Below, in pieces: positions 32,175 to 40,803 of a stretch of DNA of 64,000 nucleotides; the stretch's first letter is position 1, and every line of letters begins with the position of its first letter. The DNA is from Pelomonas sp. Root1444. GTDB taxonomy: Bacteria; Pseudomonadota; Gammaproteobacteria; Burkholderiales; Burkholderiaceae_C. The position numbers and the translations under genes were made by a program. The notes beneath the pieces are model-generated. The model was not told where the DNA came from. It saw nothing but the letters and a program-made list of their open reading frames with translations, and made no database searches. The DNA lies in the NCBI RefSeq assembly GCF_001426885.1, contig NZ_LMFP01000013.1:110574-174573 (forward strand). The letters are read 5' to 3'.

Positions 32175-33425
32175 GTGAAAGAAGAGCTGCGCAAACGCCG
32201 GTCCTGGCTGGATGGCTTCATGGCTTATCCGGCCCCGGCAGGCCTGAGCGAAACCCAGCTGCGCGAGAACATCATCCTGCTCGACCAGGCGCTGTACGCG
32301 CTGTGGCATCTGGGTGACAACCTCATCTACGCTTGGACACCCGAGGCCCGTGGCCTGCGCGTGCTGGTCGCGCCGCACCAGATGCTGACGGAGTACGCCG
32401 TCGGCGACGGCACGCTGGCGCCCGCGGAGGTGACGCGGCGCGCGCGGCTGCTGGACAAGCTGCTGTCCAACCAGGACCACCTCGACACCCATGCCTTCGA
32501 CGCGGTCAGCGCGGCGCTGAGCATCGCGCCGCGCCTCATCGATCTGCCGTTCGCACCCGAACGCGGCCTGGGCCTGCCGCTGATCGCGGCCATCGCGGCG
32601 CGCTACGGCATCCGGCTGGTCGAGGACCGTGCCGTCATCCTGTTCGACGCCGTCGGCTTCTCGCTGCTGACGCCGCTGCAGCAGGTCGTGCAGCTCAACA
32701 GCCTGTCCTGCTCCGTGAACGCGGCCTACGCCAAGCTGCTGGACCGCGAGATCAACATCAACTTCGCCCGCACGACGACGGGCGACGGCTTCTACATCTG
32801 GAACCGCATGCGCGGCGTCGAGGCCAATGTGGAGCTTTACCAGCTGATGCAGTTCATCCTGGCCGACAACGCGCTGGCCCGCGAGCGCGCCACGCGCCCG
32901 GAGTCGGTACCTCGGCTGCGCGCCTGCTTCCATGTCGGCTCGCACTACGAGTTCTACCAATCCGAAGGCCTGAACCCGACCTCCTTCAGCTATTTGGTCG
33001 GCCAGGTCACGATCGAGCTGGCCCGCATGATCGACAACGCCCAGCCGGGCCAGATCCTGGTCGGCAAGTTCAACACTCTGATGCACGACGAGGCCAGCGG
33101 CGCGGACGTGCGCATCGACAGCCTGGACTTCGTCGAACGCACCCGCGCGCCGTTGCGCAGCCTCAACGGCCTGAAGCTCGCCGGCTCCGAGGTCGACGAG
33201 ATCGCCTGCTACCTGACCGGCCGCCGCGACGACATGGGCCTGTGGGGCATCAGCGAATACGCGATCGCCGACAAGCACGGCCTGATCCACCGCGTCTACA
33301 ACGCCAAGATCAACATCCACCGCCGCAACGGCGAGCCCATCTACCTGGGCCTGCGGGAGGAAGACCTGCCCCCCGACGCACCGCGCACGGTGGCCGACAC
33401 GGACTTCACATCGCTGCAAGCTTGA
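32175..33425 (+). CDS. Divergent class III nucleotide-cyclase-fold protein
   Basis: A 416-residue protein not matching a well-known family overall. The central third looks like a cyclase homology domain: ILFDAVGFSLLT (first metal Asp), TTTGDGFYIWN (second metal Asp in the GDG turn) and LVGQVTIELARMIDNAQPGQILVG, where the cyclase transition-state Arg is kept but the Asn is replaced. The N-terminal about 170 residues are helical and unassigned. The GTG start has CGGAG upstream. It directly precedes a second cyclase-domain protein, so both may act in one signalling unit. Cyclase assignment is by motif only. Confidence 0.6.
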   Translation: MKEELRKRRSWLDGFMAYPAPAGLSETQLRENIILLDQALYALWHLGDNLIYAWTPEARGLRVLVAPHQMLTEYAVGDGTLAPAEVTRRARLLDKLLSNQDHLDTHAFDAVSAALSIAPRLIDLPFAPERGLGLPLIAAIAARYGIRLVEDRAVILFDAVGFSLLTPLQQVVQLNSLSCSVNAAYAKLLDREININFARTTTGDGFYIWNRMRGVEANVELYQLMQFILADNALARERATRPESVPRLRACFHVGSHYEFYQSEGLNPTSFSYLVGQVTIELARMIDNAQPGQILVGKFNTLMHDEASGADVRIDSLDFVERTRAPLRSLNGLKLAGSEVDEIACYLTGRRDDMGLWGISEYAIADKHGLIHRVYNAKINIHRRNGEPIYLGLREEDLPPDAPRTVADTDFTSLQA

Positions 33426-33501
33426 AAAGGATTCCGCCCATAGAGCGGGGCCTCCAAAAAGCCACTTGTTCTTACGAATTTGCGGGGGCGCAATAGCTAG
33501 G

Positions 33502-36500
33502 ATGACTGGCGCCGTGACCGAGTCCCACGCCCCCTTTACTGCTCCTTCAGCCAACGCACCCGCCCCAAGCCCCGCCACGCAGGGCCAGCGCCGGCTGCTG
33601 ACCCTGCTTTTCGTCGACCTGAGCGGCTCCACGTCCATGGCCGAGTGGATGGAGGCCGAGCACTACGCCACCATGCTGGCCGGGCTGCGGGCGCTGTACG
33701 AGCGCATCGTGCCGCACCACGGCGGCGTCATCGCGCGCATCCAGGGCGACGGCATGCTGGCCGTATTCGGCCACCCCGAGGTGCGCGAAGACGACGGCCG
33801 CCGCGCCACCGAGGCCGCGCTGGAGCTGCATGCCGCCGTGCGCAGCCTGGTGCCGCCTGGCCCGAAGCCGGCCGGCTTCCCGGGCCTGACGCTGCACAGC
33901 GGCATCCACGCCGGCATCGTGCTCGTCAACGACGGCGACCAGATGCGCGGCCGCTTCGAGCTGCTGGGCAACGCCCCCAACATCGCCGCACGGCTGTCGG
34001 AAGCCGCCAAGGCCAACGAGATCATCGCCAGCGAGGAGAGCCTGGGCCTGCAGAGCCAGTTCTTCGAGACCGGGCCGCGCTTCCTGCTGCAGCTGCGCGG
34101 CCGGGCGACGCCGCTGGCGGCCTACCGCGTGCTGGGCCGCGCCGCGGTCGGGCGGCGCTTCGACGCCAGCGTGCGCCGCGGCCTGGCGCCCTTCGTCGGC
34201 CGCGACGCCGAGCTGGCCACGCTGGATGCCGCGCTGGCCGCCGCGCTGGCCGGCCGCACGCTGTGGCTGGGCATACGCGCCGGCGCCGGCGTGGGCAAGA
34301 CCCGGCTCACCGAGGAGTTCCTGCGCCACGCGCATGCCCAGGCCGACCAGGCGCTGCGCATCCACCGCGGCTACTGCGAGAGTTATCTCAGCGCCGAGCC
34401 GCTGCAGCCCTTCCTGCAGATGCTGCGGCACATGGACAGCCCGGCCCCGGGCGAGGACATGCCGCCCGAGCTGTTCGCCGCCCAGCACAGCGCGCCGGGC
34501 CAGCGCGCCGACGCGCTGCTGGCGCTGCTGCTGGCGCTGGCACGGCGCACGCCCCAGCTGGTCTTCATCGACGACCTGCAATGGGCCGACGACGCTTCGC
34601 TGCGCCTGCTGCACCGGCTGCGCGCGGGCGCCGCGGCGCAGGGGCTGCCGTTGCTGCTGCTGACCGCCAGCCGGCCGCAGCCGGCGCTGCCCGGGGCCAA
34701 CGACGGTGATGCCGAGATCATCGAGCTGCCGCCGCTGACCGAGCTGGAGGCCGCCCGCGCCGTGCAGCAGCTGCTGCCGCAGAGCGACCCTTTCATCGCC
34801 GCGGAAGTGCAGCGCCACGCCGGTGGCAACCCGCTGTTCATCGAGGAGCTGTGCCACGCGGCGGCCGACACCGGCGAACGTCTGGTGGAAGGCCAGAGCA
34901 GCTCGGCCTGGCTGGCCGCGCTGGTCGAGTCGCGCGTCGGCCGCCTGCCGCCGGAGCAGGCGCAGCTGGTGCGGCTGTCCGCCGTCATCGGCAATGTCAT
35001 CCCGGTCTGGCTGCTGCAGGCCCTGACGGGCTGCGGCGAGCAGCACCCGGCCGTGCAGGCGCTGGCTGCGCAGGACTTCATCTTCCCGGACCAGACGCCC
35101 GGCCACCTGCGCTTCAAGCACGGCATCACGCGCGACGTCATCTACGAGGCCACCGGCCTGCACGAGCGCCAGGCCCTGCACCGCCACATCAGCGCCCAGC
35201 TCAGCGCGCGCGGCGGCGCCGCGGGCCAGCTGCATGAGCAGCTCGCCTATCACGACGCCGCCGCTAACGACTGGCCGGCCGCCGCCCACCATGCCGAGGC
35301 CGCCGGCGACCAGGCCCTGGTCGCCTCGGCGCTGGACCGTGCCAAGAAGCAGTTCCGCGCCGCGCTGGCCGCGCTGGAGTTCCTGCAGACCCCGGAAGAA
35401 GACGACGGCCAGGCGCGCGAACGCCGCCGCCGCTGGGTCGGCATCGCCCAGCGCCTGGGCATGGCCTGCGTGTTCGACGCCTCGCAGGACGACCTGCGGG
35501 TGCTCAAGCACGCGGCCGCGCTGGCGCAGGCCGATGGCGAGCCCGGCCTCATCGCGCGCACCGAATACTGGCTGTCCTATGTCGGCTACGCACTGGGTGA
35601 GACGCGCGACAGCCTGGCCCACGCCAACGCCGCCGTCGCCGTCGCCCAGCGCTGCGGCGACGACGCGCTGCTGGCGCAACTGCCCGGCACCGTCGGCCAG
35701 TTGCAGGCCGCCGCCGCCAACTATGCCGAGGCGCTGCCGATGCTGGACCTGGCCATCGCCCGCCAGCGCCAGCGTGCCAGCAAGAGCCCGGCCAACCAGA
35801 TCGGCCTGTCGTACTCGCTGTGCTGCCGCGCCTATGTGCTGGGCGACCAGGGCCTGTTCGAGCAGGCGCACGAGGTGTTTGCGGAGGCGCTGGCACCCTT
35901 CGACGGCAGCGGCCATGCGGTCGAGGCCAGCATCCAGGGCTGGCGCGCCGCGGTGTTCCTGTGGCAGGGCCGCTGGGCCGAGGCGCGCGGTTCGGCTGCC
36001 ACGGCCCACCGCGTCGGCGCGCAGGTGCGCAGCATGTTCACCTGCGCGATGGGCCATGCCGCCGGTGCTTATGGCGCCTGGATGCAGGACGCCGACGCGA
36101 CCGCGCGCCAGCGCATCCTCGACGCCACCGCCTGGCTGGCGCCGCGCGGCGGCGGCCTGTACAGCAGCTTCAACCACGGCTGGCTCGCCGACATCCTGTC
36201 CACGCAGGGCGACGCCGGCGCGGCGCGGCACCATGTCGCGATGGCCCTCAAGCGCGGCCGCCAGCACGACTGGATCGGCGGCGCGATGGCCTACCGCGCC
36301 GCAGCCCGGCTGGCGGCGCGTATGGGCGATGTGCCGCGCGCCAAGCGCTATCTCGGGCTCGCGCGCGGCGCTGGCGAACAGCGCAATTCGGACCATGAGG
36401 CCGCGGTGACGGCGCTGCTGGAAGCCGAGCTGAAGCTGGACGACAGCTGGCAGGCTGCGCTGGAACGGGCGCGCTCGGCCTTCGAGCGGATGGGCATGAC

Positions 36501-36531
36501 GGGCTTCCTGGAGCGCGCCCAGCGGCTCTGA
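33502..36531 (+). CDS. Adenylate/guanylate cyclase fused to AAA/NACHT-like ATPase
   Basis: A 1009-residue three-part signalling protein. Residues about 30-210 form a class III cyclase domain with the metal sites TLLFVDLSGST and RIQGDGMLAVFG and the Asn/Arg pair in GNAPNIAARLSE intact. Residues about 230-560 form an AAA/STAND ATPase: Walker A RAGAGVGKTRL, Walker B LVFIDDLQWADD, and FRFKHGITRDVIYE-like HPD region. The rest is helical, TPR-like. The arrangement matches the common ATPase-coupled cyclase/regulator family. Start ATG at 33502 is weakly supported. Ends 20 bp from the convergent DyP-P450 gene. Confidence 0.88.
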   Translation: MTGAVTESHAPFTAPSANAPAPSPATQGQRRLLTLLFVDLSGSTSMAEWMEAEHYATMLAGLRALYERIVPHHGGVIARIQGDGMLAVFGHPEVREDDGRRATEAALELHAAVRSLVPPGPKPAGFPGLTLHSGIHAGIVLVNDGDQMRGRFELLGNAPNIAARLSEAAKANEIIASEESLGLQSQFFETGPRFLLQLRGRATPLAAYRVLGRAAVGRRFDASVRRGLAPFVGRDAELATLDAALAAALAGRTLWLGIRAGAGVGKTRLTEEFLRHAHAQADQALRIHRGYCESYLSAEPLQPFLQMLRHMDSPAPGEDMPPELFAAQHSAPGQRADALLALLLALARRTPQLVFIDDLQWADDASLRLLHRLRAGAAAQGLPLLLLTASRPQPALPGANDGDAEIIELPPLTELEAARAVQQLLPQSDPFIAAEVQRHAGGNPLFIEELCHAAADTGERLVEGQSSSAWLAALVESRVGRLPPEQAQLVRLSAVIGNVIPVWLLQALTGCGEQHPAVQALAAQDFIFPDQTPGHLRFKHGITRDVIYEATGLHERQALHRHISAQLSARGGAAGQLHEQLAYHDAAANDWPAAAHHAEAAGDQALVASALDRAKKQFRAALAALEFLQTPEEDDGQARERRRRWVGIAQRLGMACVFDASQDDLRVLKHAAALAQADGEPGLIARTEYWLSYVGYALGETRDSLAHANAAVAVAQRCGDDALLAQLPGTVGQLQAAAANYAEALPMLDLAIARQRQRASKSPANQIGLSYSLCCRAYVLGDQGLFEQAHEVFAEALAPFDGSGHAVEASIQGWRAAVFLWQGRWAEARGSAATAHRVGAQVRSMFTCAMGHAAGAYGAWMQDADATARQRILDATAWLAPRGGGLYSSFNHGWLADILSTQGDAGAARHHVAMALKRGRQHDWIGGAMAYRAAARLAARMGDVPRAKRYLGLARGAGEQRNSDHEAAVTALLEAELKLDDSWQAALERARSAFERMGMTGFLERAQRL

Positions 36532-36551
36532 CCGCAGGTACCGCCCGGGGC

Positions 36552-39500
36552 TCAGAGGCCCAGCGCCACCACCGTCGGCGACCCCGTGAAGCGCATGACG
36601 CCAGCGTCCAGCACCGCGGCGATGACGCCCAGCATGACGCCCATGCCCATCGCATAGCCCGGGCAGGCATGCGGCGGCGGGCCGTTCGGGTCGGCGCGGT
36701 CGCCGCCGAAGATGAGGTGGTGACGCAGCGGGTCTTGCTGGGTCGCCGAGCCTATGCCCAGCACCAGCGTGCGGCCGGCGGCGATGTCGACGCTGCCGAG
36801 GCGGTGCGCCTCGGTGGCGCGGCGCCAGACCTGGAAGGGCGTCGGGCGCTGGTTCAGCGTCGCGACCAGCGCCGGGCGCAGGCGGGCGACGGCCTCGATG
36901 TAGCGCTGCTCGGGCGCCACGTCGGCCGGCACCTCGTGCCAGACGGGCTGCAGCTCCCACAGCTTGCGCGTCTGCACCCAGGCGGCCAGCGCGGTCAGCA
37001 GGTTGCCGTGCGTCGTCGGCGGGAAGCCGAGCATCACGCCGGCCAGCGTGCGCGCCGGCAGGTCGGCCGCGGCGCCCGGCACCGCCGCGGCTGCGGCGAC
37101 GATCTGCTGCGTCAGCGGCGGCAGCTGCTCGGCCGGCGTGTGCGCCAGCCAGCCGGTGATGGCAGTGAGCAGGCCCTTGCCGGCGTCGCGCCCGGCTTCG
37201 CAGACGGCGGGGCTGGGATGCGGGCCGAACACATAGCGCGACACGCGGAAGAACTCGCGCGGGCAGCGCGGCGCTTCCGGCTGCGCCGGCAGATGCGGCT
37301 CCGACGCCCAGACGGCAACGCCATCGGGCTGGCCGAACCACGCGCGACACAGCCCGGCCATGACGCCTTCACTGAGGCGCTCGAAATCCAGCGGCGTGTC
37401 GCTCGGCACGTCGACGGCCTTCTGGCTGGCGGGGAAGGCGGCCAGCAGCCGGCGAGCCTCGTCCTTCAGCTTGTCCAGGCCGGCGCTGGCGGCGCCGTAG
37501 GCCTCGGTGAAGGCTTCGGCCTCGCCGATGCGCTCCAGCGCGGCATTGACGGCGGGCGCCTGCTCGCGGTGGCCGTTGTCGTCGTCCATGCCGAGAAAGC
37601 CCTCGCCCAGCGACTCGCGCATGCGCTCGCCGTAGCCACGCACGGAATAGCGCGCCGGCTGGTTGCGCAGCACGTCCTGCACGCGTTCGGCGGCGCCGAC
37701 GAGCACGCCATAGGCCGTGTCGGCCACGCCGCCGGGCTGCGCGCGCACCCAGGCCCAGGCGGCGTCGCGGGTGTTGGTGTCTTCCAGCCAGCGCTGCCAG
37801 GCGGTGAAGTCGTGCGGGTCGGGCGCGCGCAGCGGCGCGGCCACGGGCGCCGGCAGCGGCAGGGGCAACTCCACGAGGCTGGGCAGCGCGCGCAGCGCCG
37901 GCAGCGACGGCACGAAGAAGTAGGCGCCCCATTGCAGCGTGACGAAGGGCTGGTCGCCGAGGTCGATCTCGTAGGCCTTGCCGTCGTGCTCGAAGGGGTA
38001 GAGGCGCCGCCCGAGGCTGGCGTCGGCCACGCCCAGCAGCGGGTCGCTCTGCGCCGAATAGCCGCCGCTGGCGTTGCCGCCGGCCATCCAGCGCTGCACG
38101 ACCTCGAACTGCTCGGCCAGGTGGGCGTTGTAGGCCATGAAGACGAGGCCGCGGTCTTCCCGGTCGTTGGCGTCCGCGTCACTGGGCGGGGCGCCGTAGC
38201 TCATGCCGCGGCGCAGCAGCCGCGGCATGCGGCCGGCCAGCGAGGACTGCGGGTCCTGGTCGCGCGGGTTGGCGCGGCGGATGTGGGCGTGGAAGGGGCA
38301 CAGCGCCCCCTTGCCGTCGTGCTCGTAGTTGAAGTCGTTGACGGCCTTCTCGTCCGCCAGCGGCCGGCCATCGGGCCAGCGGCCCATCAACTTGGCCATC
38401 ACCAGATCGAACGGCAGCTTCATGCGCTCGGCCTCGGTCCTCACGCACTGCCTGAACCGGCCGGTGTACTGGCGCAGCTTGCGCAGGGCGAGGAAGCTGC
38501 CGCCATCCAGCAGCGCGTCCGCCCGCTCGGGCACCGGATAGCCCTTGTCGCGCAACGTCGGGAAGCCCAGCATGATCTCGCCCTCGGGCACCCGGTCCTG
38601 CCATTTGTCCTGCGGCGCGGCCTCCACGCTGGGCTGGCTGATGCCGTCCTTGAAGCCGAAGTTCTCCTTGTCCAGGCCGTTGCTGCGCATCGGCTCGATG
38701 GCCATCACGGCCAGGCCCGTGCCGGTGACCAGCGCCAGCCGGGCGGCCTCGATGCGCGCCTGGTCGTCGTCGGTCAGCGTCTCGCCGGCGCTCGTGCTGT
38801 CGAAGCGGATCTGCACCACCAGGTGCGCGTTGGCGGGGTCGAAGCGGTCGCGGCCGTTCACATGCAGCGCCAGCGGCCAGTGGCTGGGGTGGTTGTGGCG
38901 CACGTCGCCCAGCAGGCCGGCACGCGCGGCCATGCCTTCCCTGAAGGCCTGCGGGAAGCGCGCCAGCCGCGGCTCCGGGATGCCCAGCGCCTTCAGGCCG
39001 GCGAGGCTGAAGGCGATCTGCCGCCAGACGCCGTCGGCGCCGGAGTCGCCGCCTTCGTGGTCCACCGGCGCCGTGGCCAGCCAGGCCAGCGCCTTGGCCG
39101 GTTGCTCGATGCGCATCAGCAGCAGCGCGCCGCGGTTGGTCTGGAGCTTAGTCAGCATGCCGGCCTGCAGGTCGGTCTTCTTGAAGGTGAGCTGGCGCAC
39201 CTGCGGCTTGGGCGTCTCCAGCGGCGTCTCGAACCAGGCCAGCATCTCGTGGTGGCGGCGCCGCAGCAGCTCGCCGGGCGCGTCGCCGGTGCCGGCCGGG
39301 AACTGGGCCTTCGTGTCCAGCGCCTTCAGCTCGAACAGCACGTCCTGTGTCGCGCGCAGCAGGCAGGCACCATCCGGCGCACCGGGGCGGAAGAAGCGCT
39401 GCAGCGTGAACAGCCCCGCCAGCGGCACCAGCCCGCGTGCGGCCATCGCGAAGCGCTCGTCCTTGCCCTTGGGCAGCGCGGCCACCTGCCCCGACGATGG

Positions 39501-40055
39501 CACGCGCAGCCGGTCTGCCTTGAGTTCACCCGCGTGGCCGCGCTGGCAGGCTTCCAGCCTGGCGAGGTACTCGGCGTCGGCCACGGTGCGGCTGGACTCG
39601 ATGAACAGGAAATCCGCCGAGACCTCGTGCGCACGCACCCAGCGCGAGTAGGCCTCGAAGCTGCACCCACAGGACAGCGGATAGCCCTCGGTGTGGCAGA
39701 GGATGAGGTCCAGCGTGGAGCCGAGCTGGTCCCAGATGACCCGCATGTACGGCTCCCAGCCGCCGTCGAAGTTGACGCTGAGCAGCAGCCGGTCGGGCGC
39801 ACCGTCGACGCCGTCGATGACCGTCCAGCGGAAGCTGTGCACGATGCGCCAGCGCGCCACGATGTCGGTGTAGGGCGAAGCCGGCGCGCTCGACTCGCGC
39901 GAACCCAGCCGCAGGCCGTTGAGCGTGCGCAGCACCTTGCGCAGCCGGTCCACGTAGGTGACCACTTCCAGCGCATCGACGAAGCCTGGCTTGATGTCGG
40001 CCAGCAGGTTCAGGTCTGTGATACCGCCGAGTTGAACGTCGTTGCCGCGTGCCAT
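36552..40055 (-). CDS. DyP-type haem peroxidase fused to cytochrome P450
   Basis: A 1167-residue fusion. (1) Residues about 20-230: an N-terminal domain with LLLSVNFDGGWEPYMRV and a CHTEGYP motif, not catalytic by sight. (2) About 290-720: a DyP peroxidase with distal Asp470 in GFKDGISQP, proximal His591 in CPFHAHIRRANPR and Arg in RRGMSYG, all needed residues present. (3) About 780-1167: a P450 with an I-helix-like GFPPTTHGNLLTAL, meander, and haem thiolate Cys1131 in PPPHACPGYAMGMG. The K-helix reads EAVARLRP, so the ExxR Glu seems shifted or lost. No signal peptide. GGGGAG precedes the ATG at 40055. Two haems per chain are expected; substrate unknown. Confidence 0.85.
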   Translation of the reverse strand: MARGNDVQLGGITDLNLLADIKPGFVDALEVVTYVDRLRKVLRTLNGLRLGSRESSAPASPYTDIVARWRIVHSFRWTVIDGVDGAPDRLLLSVNFDGGWEPYMRVIWDQLGSTLDLILCHTEGYPLSCGCSFEAYSRWVRAHEVSADFLFIESSRTVADAEYLARLEACQRGHAGELKADRLRVPSSGQVAALPKGKDERFAMAARGLVPLAGLFTLQRFFRPGAPDGACLLRATQDVLFELKALDTKAQFPAGTGDAPGELLRRRHHEMLAWFETPLETPKPQVRQLTFKKTDLQAGMLTKLQTNRGALLLMRIEQPAKALAWLATAPVDHEGGDSGADGVWRQIAFSLAGLKALGIPEPRLARFPQAFREGMAARAGLLGDVRHNHPSHWPLALHVNGRDRFDPANAHLVVQIRFDSTSAGETLTDDDQARIEAARLALVTGTGLAVMAIEPMRSNGLDKENFGFKDGISQPSVEAAPQDKWQDRVPEGEIMLGFPTLRDKGYPVPERADALLDGGSFLALRKLRQYTGRFRQCVRTEAERMKLPFDLVMAKLMGRWPDGRPLADEKAVNDFNYEHDGKGALCPFHAHIRRANPRDQDPQSSLAGRMPRLLRRGMSYGAPPSDADANDREDRGLVFMAYNAHLAEQFEVVQRWMAGGNASGGYSAQSDPLLGVADASLGRRLYPFEHDGKAYEIDLGDQPFVTLQWGAYFFVPSLPALRALPSLVELPLPLPAPVAAPLRAPDPHDFTAWQRWLEDTNTRDAAWAWVRAQPGGVADTAYGVLVGAAERVQDVLRNQPARYSVRGYGERMRESLGEGFLGMDDDNGHREQAPAVNAALERIGEAEAFTEAYGAASAGLDKLKDEARRLLAAFPASQKAVDVPSDTPLDFERLSEGVMAGLCRAWFGQPDGVAVWASEPHLPAQPEAPRCPREFFRVSRYVFGPHPSPAVCEAGRDAGKGLLTAITGWLAHTPAEQLPPLTQQIVAAAAAVPGAAADLPARTLAGVMLGFPPTTHGNLLTALAAWVQTRKLWELQPVWHEVPADVAPEQRYIEAVARLRPALVATLNQRPTPFQVWRRATEAHRLGSVDIAAGRTLVLGIGSATQQDPLRHHLIFGGDRADPNGPPPHACPGYAMGMGVMLGVIAAVLDAGVMRFTGSPTVVALGL

Positions 40056-40301
40056 GGTCTTGCTCCCCAGATTGCGGGCCGAGTATGCGAGTGCGTCCGG
40101 GCGCACGGCGCCGCCGTCGCCCACAAGTTTGATTAGGGAGCACTGAACAGGCCCCTCGCACGCGGGGACTCGTTCAGCGCTTCCTGGGCTCTCGTCCGCC
40201 ACAACTGCAGCTCACGCCCGAAAACACGCAACCTATCGCAAACCCTAGGACCTGCGATGCCTGCGCCGGCACAGTCACGTCCATCGACACCGGAGAGCAC
40301 C

Positions 40302-40583
40302 ATGAACCGCATCAGCACCACCACCAGCCGCACCCGCCTGCAAGCCGCCAGCGCCGCCGCGCTCGTGGCCCTGACCGCCCTGACCGGCGCGGCATGGATG
40401 ACGATCAGCGCGCCGGACGACGGCCCGGCGGTGATCCAGCTGGAGCGCGTGGTCATCGAAGGCACGCGCAGCCACACGGCCGAGGTGAAGCAGCTGCCGC
40501 GCGTGGTGGTGGTGGGCCGTCGCGATGCGAGCGCCGATGGCGCGCAAGTCGCCAGCGCCTGCGTCGCCCCGGCCGTCTGCTGA
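40302..40583 (+). CDS. Small secreted protein, paralogue of the LPRVVVTG-repeat protein
   Basis: A 93-residue protein with a basic N-terminus and hydrophobic segment (LQAASAAALVALTALTGAA), then two repeat units, LERVVIEG and LPRVVVVG, and a short tail ending in two Cys separated by six residues. Design and repeats match the protein at 31729-32019, about 8 kb away, so the two are paralogues. GGAGAG precedes the ATG. Function unknown. It lies between two reverse-strand genes as a lone transcript; the 246 bp upstream hold nothing else I can name. Confidence 0.72.
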   Translation: MNRISTTTSRTRLQAASAAALVALTALTGAAWMTISAPDDGPAVIQLERVVIEGTRSHTAEVKQLPRVVVVGRRDASADGAQVASACVAPAVC

Positions 40584-40587
40584 CGCG

Positions 40588-40803
40588 CTAGACCGGTGCC
40601 GGCCGGTCCGGCGGCGCGCCCTGCTCGCATTTGCGGCAGTCGAGCGTCCGGCCGATCACGCCGGCCCGGCCTTGCGCAGTCTGCGTCCAGGGCCGGTTCT
40701 GCCACGGTGGGTCATGGCGCGTGTGCTGGTTGTGGCCGCAGGCCAGCTCCGCCACCCAGTGGCCCTGGTCGTCAAGATGGAACCCCGTGATGGGCTTGTC
40801 CAT
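40588..40803 (-). CDS. DUF3565 domain-containing protein
   Basis: A 71-residue protein. The order GFHLDDQGHWVAELACGHNQHTRH, then PWQNRPW and LDCRKCEQG gives conserved Cys and His residues suited to bind zinc. This matches DUF3565, a family of unknown function described as pressure-regulated-protein-like. Its ATG overlaps the recQ stop by one base (TGATG), so it is translated with recQ. Confidence 0.88.
   Translation of the reverse strand: MDKPITGFHLDDQGHWVAELACGHNQHTRHDPPWQNRPWTQTAQGRAGVIGRTLDCRKCEQGAPPDRPAPV

Noticed and set aside
33547-37350. A 1267-codon open frame on the reverse strand
   Set aside because: It spans the whole forward cyclase/ATPase gene and part of the DyP-P450 gene. Its translation is low-complexity and follows the GC bias of those genes; no family motif is present.
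36669-40136. A 1155-codon open frame on the forward strand opposite the DyP-P450 gene
   Set aside because: It is a shadow of the real gene; the opposite strand carries the DyP and P450 motifs with active-site residues, while this frame shows none.
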